A DNA stretch of 64,000 nt, taken from NCBI GenBank assembly GCA_963697995.1, contig OY969110.1, positions 496,001 through 560,000 on the forward strand, in the 5' to 3' direction. The stretch comes from MFD00082-c5 sp963697995 (GTDB taxonomy: Bacteria > Chlamydiota > Chlamydiia > Chlamydiales > JAJFMB01). Below, one piece after another: positions 26,491 through 36,104 of this stretch (the stretch's first letter is position 1; each line of letters opens with the position of its first letter). The notes under the pieces were generated by a model, which worked only from the letters and a program-made list of their open reading frames with translations, was not told the origin of the DNA and did no database searches. The translations under genes and the position numbers were made by a program.

Positions 26491-27428
26491 TTTAACAGAC
26501 TCTCAATCGGTTCAGATTCAATAAACACATCCAAAATTTGCCCGGCATAAATGGGAAGGTCTTTTCTCTCAAACTGATAGAGCACCTGCAAAACTCTCGT
26601 ATCAACCCTTTCAACGGTCTCCCCTGTGAAGGAGCTTTTTGGAATAATGTAAGGCTCTGTTCTAAAGTACGTCATGGGAAATGAAATATTGCGGTTTCCC
26701 CTAACAAAGGCCACAGCTTTTGCCCCTGGTCTAAACCGCCAAGCGTCATCTTCATCCACATCGATCCTCATTTGCAGAGGAGAAACAGTTCCCATAAGGA
26801 TCAAAGTCCCGTTAGCAGCTGTTTGCCAGGTCGATTGAGACGAAATAAAAGGAATAATGGGAGCTATTTCCCCAACGTGGCAATTCACTTGCAAAATTTG
26901 CCCATCGACAGGAGCTCTAATGATGGATCGTTCGATATTGACTTCAATCTCTTTTAAAGAAGCTTTAGCAACTCTTAAACTCTCTTCTGCCTCTTTAAAA
27001 GCAAAGTAAGCCAGCTGATGATTCTGTTCGCTGACAGCTTTGCTATTTTGTAATCTTTCATAAAATGAGAATTGCGTCTTTTTATCTTCAAGGGTCATTT
27101 CAGCCAAACTCACATTCCTTTTAGCAGTTTCAAGTTCTGCTTCTAATGCTCTTAAATCGAGCTCAAACAAAGGATCGTTCACTTTGACATAGTCGTTTTC
27201 TACGACATAAACTTTTTTAATCACTTCATTAAAAGGGGTCCCAATCGAAATATTTTGGGAGGAGGCCTCAATAATGCCTGCCGCTGCAATGGCGCTTGGG
27301 AAAGGAGAGGTCGCAGGAGGAAAAAGAATCGGAGGTGTTGGCACCTGAGCCTGGCTCCAGTGGACGACATACAATCCAAATAGAGCTCCAATCAGCGCTA
27401 AAATAGGTAATAAATATTTTCTTATCAT
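26487..27428 (-). CDS. HlyD/DevB-type membrane fusion protein
   Basis: 313-residue periplasmic adaptor with one N-terminal membrane helix (about 5-26), a split lipoyl domain, a coiled-coil hairpin (about 95-175, LEAELETAKRNVSLAEMTL) and a beta-barrel domain. The second lipoyl half begins IIRAPVDGQIL. It connects the inner-membrane permease to the outer-membrane factor. First gene of the operon adaptor, outer-membrane factor, permease, ATPase. The gene set suggests export of a lipid or small molecule directly out of the cell. Confidence 0.9.
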   Translation of the reverse strand: MIRKYLLPILALIGALFGLYVVHWSQAQVPTPPILFPPATSPFPSAIAAAGIIEASSQNISIGTPFNEVIKKVYVVENDYVKVNDPLFELDLRALEAELETAKRNVSLAEMTLEDKKTQFSFYERLQNSKAVSEQNHQLAYFAFKEAEESLRVAKASLKEIEVNIERSIIRAPVDGQILQVNCHVGEIAPIIPFISSQSTWQTAANGTLILMGTVSPLQMRIDVDEDDAWRFRPGAKAVAFVRGNRNISFPMTYFRTEPYIIPKSSFTGETVERVDTRVLQVLYQFERKDLPIYAGQILDVFIESEPIESLLK

Positions 27429-27435
27429 ATTTTAG

Positions 27436-27465
27436 GGTATACGGGTTTTCTTAAAATTGTTGCAA
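27436..27465 (-). promoter_or_regulatory. Candidate promoter of the export operon
   Basis: Minus strand TTGCAA (27465-27460), 18-base spacer, TATACC (27441-27436), just eight bases before the adaptor's ATG. The leader would be extremely short, so this is uncertain. Confidence 0.35.
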
Positions 27466-27548
27466 CGAAATTTTTTTTTCTTTTCAAAAATCGTCGAAAG
27501 GAGTAAAAGGCGAATCCTTTTTAAACCCTATCTAAAGGAGCTTTTTCG

Positions 27549-28418
27549 ATGTTTACCAAAGTCATGACCACTTTTCCAATCCGCATCAAAGATCCCGCTC
27601 TTCCAAAAGGGTGGAGCTTTTCAGTAGCTACCCTTTGCAAAATAAGGCTTCTTTGGAAAATCTCTGAAAAAGCGACTCTCTATAGAAATCCAAAAAATTT
27701 TTTATCTCTTCTTGCAGGTCAAATTCTTCATTTCACGCTCCAAAAAAGTAGCTTAGTCAAACTGGCAGCCTTTAGTTTATTGGCTGTAAGACGGCTTCAA
27801 GCACTTGAGCAACAACTTAGTTTAACAAAAAAATCGTACAAAAACCTCTCTGAAATCGCCTCCAACTTCTTTGGCTCCCCTGAACAAGGAAAAACAAAAA
27901 GAACCCTATTTCGGATTAAAGTCACAGCAAAAGCCACAACCCTTTTTCTCAAAAACAGCGTCGACTCTACCTTAAAAATCACAGACGTCGTCGATACTCT
28001 CACTCAACCCAACTCAAAAGAGGCGATCACAGAAGTTTTTGTCAACTCCGTCGAAAATGCCACTTGGCTTTCAAAACACAAAGAGGGACTTGTCAAAGCG
28101 TTTAAACAACACCACATCACAATTAAAAAAGTTTTTAATCATTTAGGGGTAGCCGTTACAGTCGAAGAGGTCACCTCTTGCCTTGAAACTTCCCTAAATA
28201 CCCTCGATAAGGTCGCTTCTGCAACAAAAGGGTTTAATGAAAAAAACGCTAAAAAAGCGTTCTTTGGATGCGCTACGACTTTTGGAGTAGAACATTTATT
28301 ACCAGATCAAATGGTAGAGGAAAAAGAAACTCTAAAAGAGTATTTTATTCCAAATGAGATCATTCGCCTCAAGTGTCTAGACAAACGAAACAGATTTAAG
28401 TATAATCCCTCTCTTTAA
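27549..28418 (+). CDS. Hypothetical protein, 289 residues, basic and helical
   Basis: I do not recognise a family. The protein is rich in Lys, predicted largely helical, with a hydrophobic stretch near residues 50-85 (FLSLLAGQIL, then LVKLAAFSLLAVRRL) that could be a membrane-associated helix pair. It has no signal peptide. Translation starts at an ATG preceded by AAAGGAG. It ends 20 bases before alaS on the same strand, so the two are probably co-transcribed. The lineage-restricted look and membrane-active segment would fit an envelope or inclusion-associated protein, but that is speculation. Confidence 0.75.
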   Translation: MFTKVMTTFPIRIKDPALPKGWSFSVATLCKIRLLWKISEKATLYRNPKNFLSLLAGQILHFTLQKSSLVKLAAFSLLAVRRLQALEQQLSLTKKSYKNLSEIASNFFGSPEQGKTKRTLFRIKVTAKATTLFLKNSVDSTLKITDVVDTLTQPNSKEAITEVFVNSVENATWLSKHKEGLVKAFKQHHITIKKVFNHLGVAVTVEEVTSCLETSLNTLDKVASATKGFNEKNAKKAFFGCATTFGVEHLLPDQMVEEKETLKEYFIPNEIIRLKCLDKRNRFKYNPSL

Positions 28419-28437
28419 TCTTCATAGGTTGTGCATC

Positions 28438-31041
28438 ATGGACTCTTCTCAGATTCGACGCCAGTTTCTTCTCTACTTTAAAGAAAGAGGACACCAGATT
28501 GTCCCCTCATCGCCTGTTGTACCCCACGATGATCCCACTCTTTTATTTAACAATGCTGGAATGAACCAGTTTAAAGATGTTTTTTTAGGGAAAAGTCAAA
28601 GAGATTATAAAAGAGCGGCCTCATCTCAAAAATGTATTAGGGTGGGTGGCAAACACAACGACCTAGAAAACGTAGGGCATACCAGTCGCCATTTAACTTT
28701 TTTTGAAATGCTCGGCAACTTCTCTTTTGGGGACTATTTTAAAGAAGACGCGATCAAATTTGCCTGGGAGATCTCAACGGAGGTTTTCGGACTCGATCCC
28801 GAAAGAATTTGGCCGACCGTTTTCGAGCAAGATGAGGAGGCGTATCAGCTTTGGCTTAAATTTGTCCCCTCTAAAAGAATCTCTAGGATGGGAAAAAAAA
28901 CAAACTATTGGGCGATGGGTGATACTGGTCCTTGCGGCCCTTGTTCAGAGCTTCTCTACGACAGAGGCCCGATCTTTGGAGAGGCCCAAAATCCTAAAGA
29001 GGATGTGGGAGAGGAGAGGTACTTTGAATTTTGGAACTTAGTGTTTATGCAAGACAGCGCTTTAGCTCAAGGAGTGATTGAGCCCTTGCCAAAACCTTGC
29101 ATCGATACAGGAGCTGGCCTTGAAAGAATCGTCGATCTAAAAATTGGGGGCAACTCCGTTTTTACAACAGATATTTTAAAAGCTTTAATAAACGATGTCG
29201 AAAAGATCACTGATGTGCGCTACAACATCGAAGATAAAGAGTTAGCGCCAGCTTTCCATGTGATCGCAGATCATATGCGTTGCTTATCCTTTGCAATCGC
29301 CGATGGAGCTCAACCAAGTAATACCGAAAGGGGGTACGTCTTAAGAAAAGTTTTAAGACGCGCTGTCAGGTATGCAAAACGACTTGGACTTGAGCGCCCT
29401 TTCCTTGCGAAGCTTCTTCCAACGCTGATTGCAAAAATGGGGGATGACTATCCTGAATTAAAAAAGAGCAAAGATAGAATTGAGGAGATTCTCACGATCG
29501 AAGAGGAAAATTTCTTAAAAACCCTTAAAAGAGGGGGAAATATTTTAAGTCAGATCGTCACAGCCTCAACGACTCAGGGGCAAATTTCCGGAGATGATGC
29601 TTTTAAGCTTAAAGACACCTACGGCCTACCCTTAGATGAGATACTTCTTCTTGCAAAAGACAGTCACTTAAATGTCGACACCGACAGATTTTCTCTCCTC
29701 GAGCAGGAAGCTAAAGAGCGCTCAAAAAAGGCTGAAAAAAAACAGGGGCAAACAGTGTCTGAAAACCTGTTTCAAAACCTTAAAGCTACAGAGTTTATTG
29801 GATACAACACCCTTTCAAGTGAAGCCGAAGTGATCGCTATTTTAAAAAATCAAGCCTTTACAGAGACTCTCAAAGAGGGGGAAGAGGCGTTAATTGTTTT
29901 AAATAAAACCCCATTTTACGCAGAAAAAGGGGGACAAGTGGGAGACAAAGGGGTTTTAAAAGGAACTACCACCCTTTTTGACATCGAAGACACAAAAGAG
30001 CCTTTCACAAAAATTATCGCTCATAAGGGGGTTCTTAAAAAAGGATCTATAAAAGTGGGAGATCATCTCACTTTAGAAGTTGATCAGCTAAGACGGAAAC
30101 AAATTGCAAGTAATCACACAGCAACCCATCTTCTCCATTACGCCCTCCAAAAGGTGCTAGGAGAGCACATTAAACAAGCAGGTTCTGTGGTCGATCAAAA
30201 CCATTTAAGATTTGACTTTAACCACCACAAAGCCCTCGAACCTCAAGAAATTGACCAAATTGAAGATCTCGTGAATGAAAAAATTCGAGAGGCCAAAAGT
30301 GTCTCAACCTACGAGATGCCCTACGAAGAGGCCTTTAAGAGAGAGGACATCAAGCAATTTTTTGGAGATAAATATGGCCATCAGGTCAGAGTGGTCGACA
30401 TCGACTATTCAAAAGAGCTTTGTGGCGGCACACATGCAAACAATGTGGGGCAAATCGGATATTTTAGAATTGTCAAAGAGGGAAGCATTGCAGCAGGTGT
30501 CAGACGTATCGAAGCAGTCACTGGTAAACAAGCAGAAATCTTTGCAAAAGAACCTCTTAAAATCATTCACGCTTTAGAAACCCTCTTAAAAACGCCAAGC
30601 TCCAAACTTTTTGAAAAAGTTCAAAAAACTGTTGACGAAGTGAAAGAGTTAACTCTTGAATCAAAAGAGTTAAAAAAAGGAGTATTAAAAACTCTTGCCA
30701 ATGAGTTGATCGAAAAAGGGACCCATAAGAGCCCCTACACGATCATTTCGGAGGAAGTTGTTTTACCTCCAAACGACATGAAAGATTTAGCTGACTTGTT
30801 GCTTCAAAAAGCCTCCCCTTGCGTGATCGTTTTGGGTTCAAAAGTGGAAGGGACTGCTCATCTTTTAGCAAGAGTTAGCGACGAATTGGTTAAAAAAGGG
30901 GTAAAAGCCTCAGAGATTATCCAAACACTTGCTCCCTTAATCGATGGAAGAGGTGGTGGAAGAGCCGAGAGCGCAGCAGCTTCAGGAAAGGGATTAGAAC
31001 ATTTGACAAAAGCGCTAAAGCATGTTCTTACAAACGCTTGA
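28438..31041 (+). CDS. alaS: Alanyl-tRNA synthetase
   Basis: Charges tRNA-Ala. Counted from the ATG at 28438 (867 residues): class II catalytic core at the N terminus (FNNAGMNQFKDVFLG, motif 2 region LTFFEMLGNFSFGDYF), the editing domain with zinc-binding HTATHLLHYAL and CGGTHANNVGQIGYF, and a C-terminal C-Ala domain ending in DGRGGGRAESAAASGKG. A TTG three codons upstream is in frame but the ATG fits the family start MDSSQIRRQFL. It overlaps mfd by 20 bases, the alaS-mfd pairing known in chlamydial genomes. Confidence 0.97.
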   Translation: MDSSQIRRQFLLYFKERGHQIVPSSPVVPHDDPTLLFNNAGMNQFKDVFLGKSQRDYKRAASSQKCIRVGGKHNDLENVGHTSRHLTFFEMLGNFSFGDYFKEDAIKFAWEISTEVFGLDPERIWPTVFEQDEEAYQLWLKFVPSKRISRMGKKTNYWAMGDTGPCGPCSELLYDRGPIFGEAQNPKEDVGEERYFEFWNLVFMQDSALAQGVIEPLPKPCIDTGAGLERIVDLKIGGNSVFTTDILKALINDVEKITDVRYNIEDKELAPAFHVIADHMRCLSFAIADGAQPSNTERGYVLRKVLRRAVRYAKRLGLERPFLAKLLPTLIAKMGDDYPELKKSKDRIEEILTIEEENFLKTLKRGGNILSQIVTASTTQGQISGDDAFKLKDTYGLPLDEILLLAKDSHLNVDTDRFSLLEQEAKERSKKAEKKQGQTVSENLFQNLKATEFIGYNTLSSEAEVIAILKNQAFTETLKEGEEALIVLNKTPFYAEKGGQVGDKGVLKGTTTLFDIEDTKEPFTKIIAHKGVLKKGSIKVGDHLTLEVDQLRRKQIASNHTATHLLHYALQKVLGEHIKQAGSVVDQNHLRFDFNHHKALEPQEIDQIEDLVNEKIREAKSVSTYEMPYEEAFKREDIKQFFGDKYGHQVRVVDIDYSKELCGGTHANNVGQIGYFRIVKEGSIAAGVRRIEAVTGKQAEIFAKEPLKIIHALETLLKTPSSKLFEKVQKTVDEVKELTLESKELKKGVLKTLANELIEKGTHKSPYTIISEEVVLPPNDMKDLADLLLQKASPCVIVLGSKVEGTAHLLARVSDELVKKGVKASEIIQTLAPLIDGRGGGRAESAAASGKGLEHLTKALKHVLTNA

Positions 31042-34000
31042 ACTGATTTGTTCAAATGAAAAAATTCAAGCCTTAAGCTCCTCTTTAGGCCAAGGAGATC
31101 AGATTTTGGTCGAGGGGCTTTGGAATGGTCCCAAAGCGCTTTTGGCAGCCCTTGCCGAAAAAGTAACGGGTAAAAACGTCCTTATTTTAACCTCCGATTC
31201 TCAAGAGGAGGCGCGTCTTTTCCACGACTTAACCGTTTTTACAAACAGAAAGATCGTCAACTTTCCCGCTTGGGAAACGCTTCCGCAAGAAAAAACAGCC
31301 CCAAGCCCCGATGTCGTGGGAGACCGCTACCAAGTACTCCAGGAGCTCTCTTTGGCAGAGGAGCCCTTGATTATTTTAAGCGGATTAACAGCTTGCTTAC
31401 AAAAACTGATTCCTCCAAACCGTTTTGATACCCTTTACCTGATGCTAAAAAAAGGGGACTCGATTTCACATGAAAAACTTGTGACAAAACTTCAGGAGAT
31501 GGGGTACACAAGAACCCCGATGGTGTCTGATAAGGCAGAGTTTGCCGTAAGAGGGGGAATCATCGATATTTTCCCCGTCTCCTCTCCCGACCCTTTTAGA
31601 TTTGAATTTTTTGGAGATGAGATCGACTCCATTCGCCTCTTTGATCCCATAGGACAAAAATCGATTAAACCGATCAACGAAGTGCACATTCCTCCTGCAA
31701 AAGAGCTTGAACTGATTGAAAAAGAGAGTCATCTCTCGACCATTTTTGATTACTTGGGGAAAAATTTACTCATCATCTTCGACGACCTCTTGGCCCTTGA
31801 AGACAAATACGTCTCTCTCTCTGGAATTTTAGACAAAGAGACGAGAACTTTCCTTCCGCTCCAAGAATTTTTAAATCTTGTCGCTCCTTATCAAAAAATC
31901 TTTACCACAAAAACCTCTTTAGAGGAGCTTACAGAGGTCCGCACAAAAAAAAGGGGCAACTACTATAGCGAACAGGTGGCGTTTAACGAGCTTTCGTTCG
32001 AGATGTTTGGGAAAAAATTTGAGGCTAAAAAATGGAATCATCCGTTTGAAACGGTGGGAGCCTACCTTCTTCCGGAGGTTGAGGAGGGGAAAACGATTTC
32101 TGGCGAGGAGCTTTTTTTAGGTTTAAACAGGCTTAAAAAAGGGGAGCTGCATATTTTAACAAACACTTCTGCAGAGATGACGCAGTTTCAAAAGAGGGTA
32201 TTAGACAATTCGATCACATTACCTGAAAAGAGTGTTTATCATTTAGGGTATCTCTCATCAGGGTTTGCGCTCCCAGAGGATCATTTTGTTCTTTTGTCGA
32301 CTGCCGAGATCACGCACCGGTACAAAATACGAAGACAAAAACAAAGAAGCACTTACCACACAGAAGGGGTTGAAACATTTCAGCTCAATCCCGGTGAGAT
32401 GGTTGTTCATTTAAACCATGGAATTGGCCGTTTTTTAGGCGTTGAAACAAAACCGAACCATTTGGGAGTCTCAAGCGAATACTTTGCTATAGAGTATGCC
32501 AAAGGGGGAAAACTGTATGTGCCGATCCATCAAAGCTATTTGCTCACAAAGTATATAGGGGCCACCGAAGAGATCCCACAAATGCATGAGATGGGGGGAT
32601 TGAAATGGAGAAAGGCGAAAGAGACGACGCAAAAAGCGATCGTAGGATATGCCAAAGATTTATTAAAGCTTTACGCTGAAAGAGAGATTAAAGGTGGTTT
32701 TTCGTATCCTGAGGACACCGAAGAGATGATGGCTTTTGAGGAGGAGTTTCCTTTCGTCGAGACGGAGGATCAACTGAATGCAATAAGGGCTATCAAAAAC
32801 GATATGATCTCAAAAAAGCCCATGGACCGGCTGATTTGTGGTGATGTGGGGTACGGCAAAACGGAAGTTGCGATGAGAGCTTGCTTTAAAGCGATCGTCG
32901 AGGGGGGCAAACAAGTGGCGCTTCTTGTGCCAACGACGGTTCTTGCAATGCAACACTTCGACAATTTTTGCGAACGGCTTGGAAATACGGGTATCAACAT
33001 AGGAGTCTTATCTCGCTTTCGAACACCAAAACAACAAAAAGAGACCATTGAGGGGGTCAAAAACGGTTCAATCGATCTCGTGATCGGCACCCACAGAATT
33101 ATAGGGAAAGATCTTGTGTTTAAAGACTTGGGACTTATCGTCATCGATGAGGAGCAAAGATTTGGGGTAAAAGCTAAAGAGCACTTAAAGGGGCTTAAAA
33201 CAGGAGTTGACTGCTTAACACTTTCAGCGACCCCCATTCCAAGAACGCTTTACATGTCACTAGTTGGAGCAAGAGACATGTCGGTCATCAGCACGCCCCC
33301 ACAAGATCGTCTTCCAATCTCGACCATTATTGCAGAAAACAATAACGAACTGATTAAGGGGGCCCTGTTGCGAGAGCTTGCAAGGGATGGGCAAGCGTAT
33401 GTGATCCACAACAGAGTGGAGACGATTTACGAATATGCGAACCACATCCAATCGCTTTTGCCTCAAGCAAGGATCGCAGTTTGCCACGGACAGCTAGACC
33501 CGGATGAAAACGATGCTGTTTTTCACGCCTTTAGAAACGGACAAGTCGATATTTTAGTAGCCACAACGATTGTAGAGAGTGGTATCGATGTTCCGAATGC
33601 CAACACGATTTTGATCGATAAAGCGGATCATTTTGGGATGGCAGACCTCTACCAACTGAGGGGCCGAGTGGGGCGTTGGAACAGACGTGCATTTGCTTAC
33701 TTTTTAGTGAGAAACAAACACACTCTTGCCGAAATTTCGAGGAAACGACTTGAAGCGCTTGCAGAGGCCTCCGGATACGGTGGGGGGATGAAAATTGCGA
33801 TGCGAGACTTAGAACTTCGAGGAGCGGGAGACATTTTAGGTCACGAGCAATCGGGACACGTCTCCACGATCGGATTTCATTTCTACTGCAAACTTTTAAA
33901 GAGGACGATCAAAGCACTTCAAGGGGAGGCTTTGCCACAAAACTTAGACGTAAAACTTGAATTTGAATCAATCGTTGCAAAATTTCCAGAAAATTATGTG

Positions 34001-34300
34001 AACGAGGTTTCTCTTCGGATGGATTTATACCAAAGACTTGGTGAGGCGTACTCCTTAGAGGAAGTGGATGCCATTTTCGAGGAGGTAGAGGATCGATTTG
34101 GCAAAATGCCAGAGCCTGTGAAATGGCTCTACCACCTCACGAGAATCCGAATTATCGCAGGCAAACAGGGGATATCTTCCTTAAAGCAAAACAAGGTATC
34201 TCTTACCTACCAAAAAGGGGAGATGATCAAACAGGTGACGATGAAATGGCCAAAAGAGCCCAAAGCGTTTGAAGAGGCGATTAAGCAAGCGCTAACTTAA
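31022..34300 (+). CDS. mfd: Transcription-repair coupling factor Mfd
   Basis: DNA translocase that removes stalled RNA polymerase and recruits UvrA. 1092 residues: UvrB-like N-terminal module (about 1-330), CarD-like RNA-polymerase-interaction domain starting GEMVVHLNHGIGRFLGVE (about 457-474), superfamily-2 motor with CGDVGYGKTEVA (about 604-615), DEEQ (about 709) and QLRGRVGRW (about 878-886), and the C-terminal TRCF domain. The ATG lies inside the end of alaS, so it is translationally coupled. The 1.8-kb repeat region begins directly after its stop. Confidence 0.97.
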   Translation: MFLQTLELICSNEKIQALSSSLGQGDQILVEGLWNGPKALLAALAEKVTGKNVLILTSDSQEEARLFHDLTVFTNRKIVNFPAWETLPQEKTAPSPDVVGDRYQVLQELSLAEEPLIILSGLTACLQKLIPPNRFDTLYLMLKKGDSISHEKLVTKLQEMGYTRTPMVSDKAEFAVRGGIIDIFPVSSPDPFRFEFFGDEIDSIRLFDPIGQKSIKPINEVHIPPAKELELIEKESHLSTIFDYLGKNLLIIFDDLLALEDKYVSLSGILDKETRTFLPLQEFLNLVAPYQKIFTTKTSLEELTEVRTKKRGNYYSEQVAFNELSFEMFGKKFEAKKWNHPFETVGAYLLPEVEEGKTISGEELFLGLNRLKKGELHILTNTSAEMTQFQKRVLDNSITLPEKSVYHLGYLSSGFALPEDHFVLLSTAEITHRYKIRRQKQRSTYHTEGVETFQLNPGEMVVHLNHGIGRFLGVETKPNHLGVSSEYFAIEYAKGGKLYVPIHQSYLLTKYIGATEEIPQMHEMGGLKWRKAKETTQKAIVGYAKDLLKLYAEREIKGGFSYPEDTEEMMAFEEEFPFVETEDQLNAIRAIKNDMISKKPMDRLICGDVGYGKTEVAMRACFKAIVEGGKQVALLVPTTVLAMQHFDNFCERLGNTGINIGVLSRFRTPKQQKETIEGVKNGSIDLVIGTHRIIGKDLVFKDLGLIVIDEEQRFGVKAKEHLKGLKTGVDCLTLSATPIPRTLYMSLVGARDMSVISTPPQDRLPISTIIAENNNELIKGALLRELARDGQAYVIHNRVETIYEYANHIQSLLPQARIAVCHGQLDPDENDAVFHAFRNGQVDILVATTIVESGIDVPNANTILIDKADHFGMADLYQLRGRVGRWNRRAFAYFLVRNKHTLAEISRKRLEALAEASGYGGGMKIAMRDLELRGAGDILGHEQSGHVSTIGFHFYCKLLKRTIKALQGEALPQNLDVKLEFESIVAKFPENYVNEVSLRMDLYQRLGEAYSLEEVDAIFEEVEDRFGKMPEPVKWLYHLTRIRIIAGKQGISSLKQNKVSLTYQKGEMIKQVTMKWPKEPKAFEEAIKQALT

Positions 34301-34318
34301 GCTTTCATGGGTTATAGT

Positions 34319-34361
34319 GAGATGAGGGGGCGGGAAAAGGGAGATGAGGGGGCGGGAAAAG
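34319..34361. repeat. Two tandem copies of a G-rich 21-mer
   Basis: GAGATGAGGGGGCGGGAAAAG occurs at 34319-34339 and again at 34341-34361. (This is one unit of 21 bases, split as GAGATGAGGG and GGCGGGAAAAG.) It lies between mfd and the AT-rich tandem repeats. Confidence 0.8.
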
Positions 34362-34431
34362 TTTTGGTGTTGTGATTCATTTATTAAATTTTAAGTTAAA
34401 GCTGATTTTAAACTTTTTTTAAACCTTTTTT

Positions 34432-34828
34432 AATTTTGCAGATTTAAGAGTTAAATTTAAGGTTAATTTAAGGCTATTTTTAAACCGCTTTTAAACGTTT
34501 TTAAACCGTTTTAAACATTTTTTAATTTTGCAGATTTAATAGTGAAACTTAAGGTTAATTTAAGGCTATTTTTAAACCGCTTTTAAACGTTTTTAAACCG
34601 TTTTTAATTTTGCATATTTAAGGGTTAAACTTAAGGTTAATTTAAGGCTATTTTTAAACCGCTTTTAAACATTTTTAAACCGTTTTTAATTTTACAGATT
34701 TAATAGTTAAACTTAAGGTTAATTTAAGGCTATTTTTAAACCGTTTTTAAACGTTTTTAAACCGTTTTTAATTTTGCAGATTTAAGGGTTAAACTTAAGG
34801 TTAATTTAAGGCTATTTTTAAGTTTAAG
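34432..34828. repeat. 82-bp AT-rich tandem repeat array left of palindrome-array copy 2
   Basis: Units beginning AATTTTGCAGATTTAA start at 34432, 34524, 34606, 34688 and 34770, giving a period of 82 bases (92 for the first because of an extra TTTTAAACAT-type segment). Each unit contains GGTTAATTTAAGGCTATTTTTAA split by variable T/A runs and several AAACCGTTTTTAAACG blocks. The fifth unit merges into the element. Confidence 0.9.
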
Positions 34829-34831
34829 GTT

Positions 34832-35791
34832 TTGAAACAGTTTTTTCAAGTTTGTAGCTAAAGCCAAACTTGAAAAGGGGAGGGGGGGAAGAGAGGACTT
34901 TAAAAGCCCTCTCTCCCCCCCTTGCCCCCCACCACTCACCCTAAATTCGGAAACGAGATAATGGCTCCAACCTTTGGTTGGAGGTGTTCTAAGGGGGAAA
35001 ATGCTTTTCCCCCTTAGGATCCCCCTTTTGCTTCCCCTCCTGAGTTGAAAGCAGGGGGGAAAAGCGATTTCCCCCCTACCCCCCCCTTTGCGTCAAAGGG
35101 GGGAAAGTTCACTTTCCCCCCTACCCCCCCCTTGATCCTTTTACCCATTGTTGTAACTATTTGGCGTTCAATCTAATCGGATGAAGTTTAATCCCTTAAG
35201 GTTTTTGGCTAGCGCCAAACCTTAAGGCAAAGGGGAGAGAGGTTTTGCACCTCTCTCCCCTTAACCCCTCTCTCCGCAGCAAAGGCTTCGCCCTTGCAAC
35301 CCAATTATAAGGGGTTTTAGGGGCGAAAGCCCCTAACGCGGTGAGGTGGGAAGGGGAGGAGAGGTGCGAAACCTCTCCTCCCTTTTGCATTTCCAAAGTT
35401 TTGGCTTAAGGCCAAAACTTGAAGAAATGCATTTTGCTCTTTTCCGAATAGATTGCTCGCCAAACAGTTATAAAAATAAGTCAAAGGATTAAGGGGGGGG
35501 TAGGGGGGAAAGGAACTTTCACCCCTTTGACGCAAAGGGGGGGGTAGGGGGGAAATCGCTTTTCCCCCCTGCTTTCAACTTAGGAGGGGAAGCAAAAGGG
35601 GGATCCTAAGGGGGAAAAGCATTTTCCCCCTTAGAACCCCTCCAACCAAAGGTTGGAGCCATTATCTCGTTTCCGAATTTAGGGTGAGTGGTGGGGGGTT
35701 AAGGGGGGGAGAGAGGGCTTTTAAAGCCCTCTCTCCCCCCCTCCCCTTTTCAAGTTTGGCTTAAGCCAAAAACTTGAAAAAACTGTTTCAA
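34832..35791. repeat. Palindrome-array element, copy 2 (about 960 bp)
   Basis: Same architecture as copy 1: TTGAAACAGTTTTTTCAAG ends, two inverted arms (about 34855-35133 and 35489-35770) and an asymmetric centre (about 35134-35488). The centre reads in the opposite direction to that of copy 1. The right arm carries the variant AAAGGAACTTTCACCCC (35509-35525) shared with the right arm of copy 1. With its flanking repeats it occupies the gene-free stretch 34301-36104. The hairpin-derived 66-codon frame is on the minus strand (35196-35396). Confidence 0.9.
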
Positions 35792-36104
35792 TACCTTAAA
35801 AATTAAACCTTAAAAATTAATTCGTAAAACTTGAAAAAACTGTTTCAAAACCTTAAAAAATAAACCTAATTCCTAAAACCTTAAAACTTAATTCGTAAAA
35901 CTTGTAAAAACTGTTTCAATACCTTAAAACCTAAACCTAAACCTAATTCCTAAAACCTTAAAACTTAATTCGTAAAACTTGAAAAAACTGTTTCAAAACA
36001 TTAAACTTAAAACAACCTTAAATTAACCCTTAAAGCTACAAACTTAAAACAACCTTAAATTAACCCTTAAAGCCACAAACTTAAAACAGCCTTAAATTAA
36101 CCCT
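35773..36104. repeat. Degenerate tandem repeats right of palindrome-array copy 2
   Basis: Repeats of ACTTGAAAAAACTGTTTCAA joined by CCTTAAAAC, CCTAATTCCTAAAACC and TTAATTCGTAAAAC, then three units of ACTTAAAACAACCTTAAATT near 36004-36100. The units resemble the right flank of copy 1. They run directly up to the stop codon of amn. Confidence 0.8.

Noticed and set aside
34432..34828. CRISPR-like array
   Set aside because: Units are contiguous tandem repeats without unique spacers, and no cas genes are present.
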